Below the pieces are notes generated by a model. It had not been told where the DNA came from. It worked only from the letters and a program-made list of their open reading frames with translations, and searched no databases. Made by a program: the position numbers and the translations under genes. Shown in pieces: positions 47,837 to 48,039 of a stretch of DNA of 48,039 bases. The stretch is from Microcaldota archaeon (GTDB lineage Archaea; Micrarchaeota; Micrarchaeia; Micrarchaeales; CABMGC01): assembly GCA_028866835.1 (NCBI GenBank), contig JAGWHJ010000009.1, forward strand, positions 1 to 48,039. The letters run 5' to 3'. The stretch's first letter is position 1. Every line of letters begins with the position of its first letter.

Positions 47837-48039
47837 ATGATACTGAACAAGCCATACCAGATCAGTAGTATAAAGAAGACCACTAAGGACGTCACCTCGT
47901 TCACGTTCAAGGCGCAGGATGGCACAAGCATCGATTTCACGCCTGGGATGTTCGCGATGCTCACTCACGTGGATCCTGCCACTGGTGCGAAGATAGCAAG
48001 GGCTTTTTCTATAGCAAACGCGCCGCCATCAGACTGCCT
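47837..48039 (+). CDS. FAD/NAD-binding oxidoreductase (ferredoxin-reductase-type), 3' end cut by window edge
   Basis: Not listed in the ORF track because it runs off the right edge. ATG 47837 opens MILNKPYQISSIKKTTKDVT and continues SFTFKAQDGTSIDFTPGMFA, then ends with ARAFSIANAPPSD. That is the N-terminal FAD-binding beta barrel of the ferredoxin-NADP reductase superfamily, where R-x-[FY]-S-I-A is the flavin-binding motif. Only 67 codons are visible. Possible identities are an NAD(P)H:ferredoxin reductase, sulfhydrogenase gamma-type subunit or phenol hydroxylase reductase-like protein. The NAD domain lies outside the window. Confidence 0.8.
   Translation, partial: MILNKPYQISSIKKTTKDVTSFTFKAQDGTSIDFTPGMFAMLTHVDPATGAKIARAFSIANAPPSDC

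Overview
The window is a gene-dense stretch of an archaeal chromosome. The evidence is a TATA-box promoter about 25-40 bases upstream of most transcription units, a eukaryote/archaeal information-processing set (SRP54, PCNA, archaeal TrpRS, Kae1/Bud32, RNase P Rpp21, D-aminoacyl-tRNA deacylase DtdA, ribosomal protein eL41), an archaeal mevalonate pathway, a class III-signal pilin and a tRNA with a bulge-helix-bulge intron. Compact proteins, one aerobic-type TCA step (malate:quinone oxidoreductase), Rieske ferredoxin and the unusual tRNA-Ile(UAU) fit a DPANN-type archaeon, perhaps an acidophilic Micrarchaeota relative. That placement is inference, not proven by the window.

Layout. 1-13 kb: housekeeping and translation genes. 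These are two VOC proteins, a DAHP synthase with an extra C-terminal domain, a Nudix hydrolase, trpS, kae1-bud32 (t6A synthesis), adenosylhomocysteinase with a tiny unlisted eL41 gene upstream, a Thr/Ser-rich membrane-anchored protein, cysS, a nucleotidyltransferase, a DRG-type GTPase and SRP54. 13-27 kb: a surface-glycan island. It holds an FkbM methyltransferase, the intron-bearing tRNA-Ile(UAU), two unrecognised genes, a Wzx-like flippase, three glycosyltransferases and a divergent nucleotide-sugar cassette. The cassette has a glucose-1-phosphate cytidylyltransferase, a CDP-glucose 4,6-dehydratase, a DegT/ColD-like PLP enzyme whose catalytic Lys position is His, two SDR enzymes, and a split transketolase whose two genes sit inside the cytidylyltransferase/dehydratase operon. 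I read this as a pathway to a CDP-linked deoxy sugar that may carry a two-carbon branch, and it is the best candidate here for an undescribed system.

27-36 kb: citrate synthase, Mqo, Rieske protein, RNase P subunit, a DJ-1-like protein lacking the usual Cys, a large secreted repeat protein, DtdA, PCNA, HMG-CoA reductase and a type IV pilin-like protein. 36-42 kb: one collinear operon, 2-oxoacid:ferredoxin oxidoreductase (two subunits), HMG-CoA synthase, acetoacetyl-CoA thiolase and the DUF35 zinc-ribbon/OB protein. It runs from acyl-CoA production to HMG-CoA, and the reductase lies close by on the other strand. 42-48 kb: Nudix, Sua5 (the other half of t6A synthesis), a K+ channel, aldo/keto reductase, alpha/beta hydrolase, methyltransferase, an unknown protein, a winged-helix regulator and a truncated flavin oxidoreductase at the right edge.

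No rRNA, CRISPR array, insertion sequence or replication origin was seen. Start sites were moved inward from the ORF track where promoter position, ribosome-binding sequence or family length argued for it.
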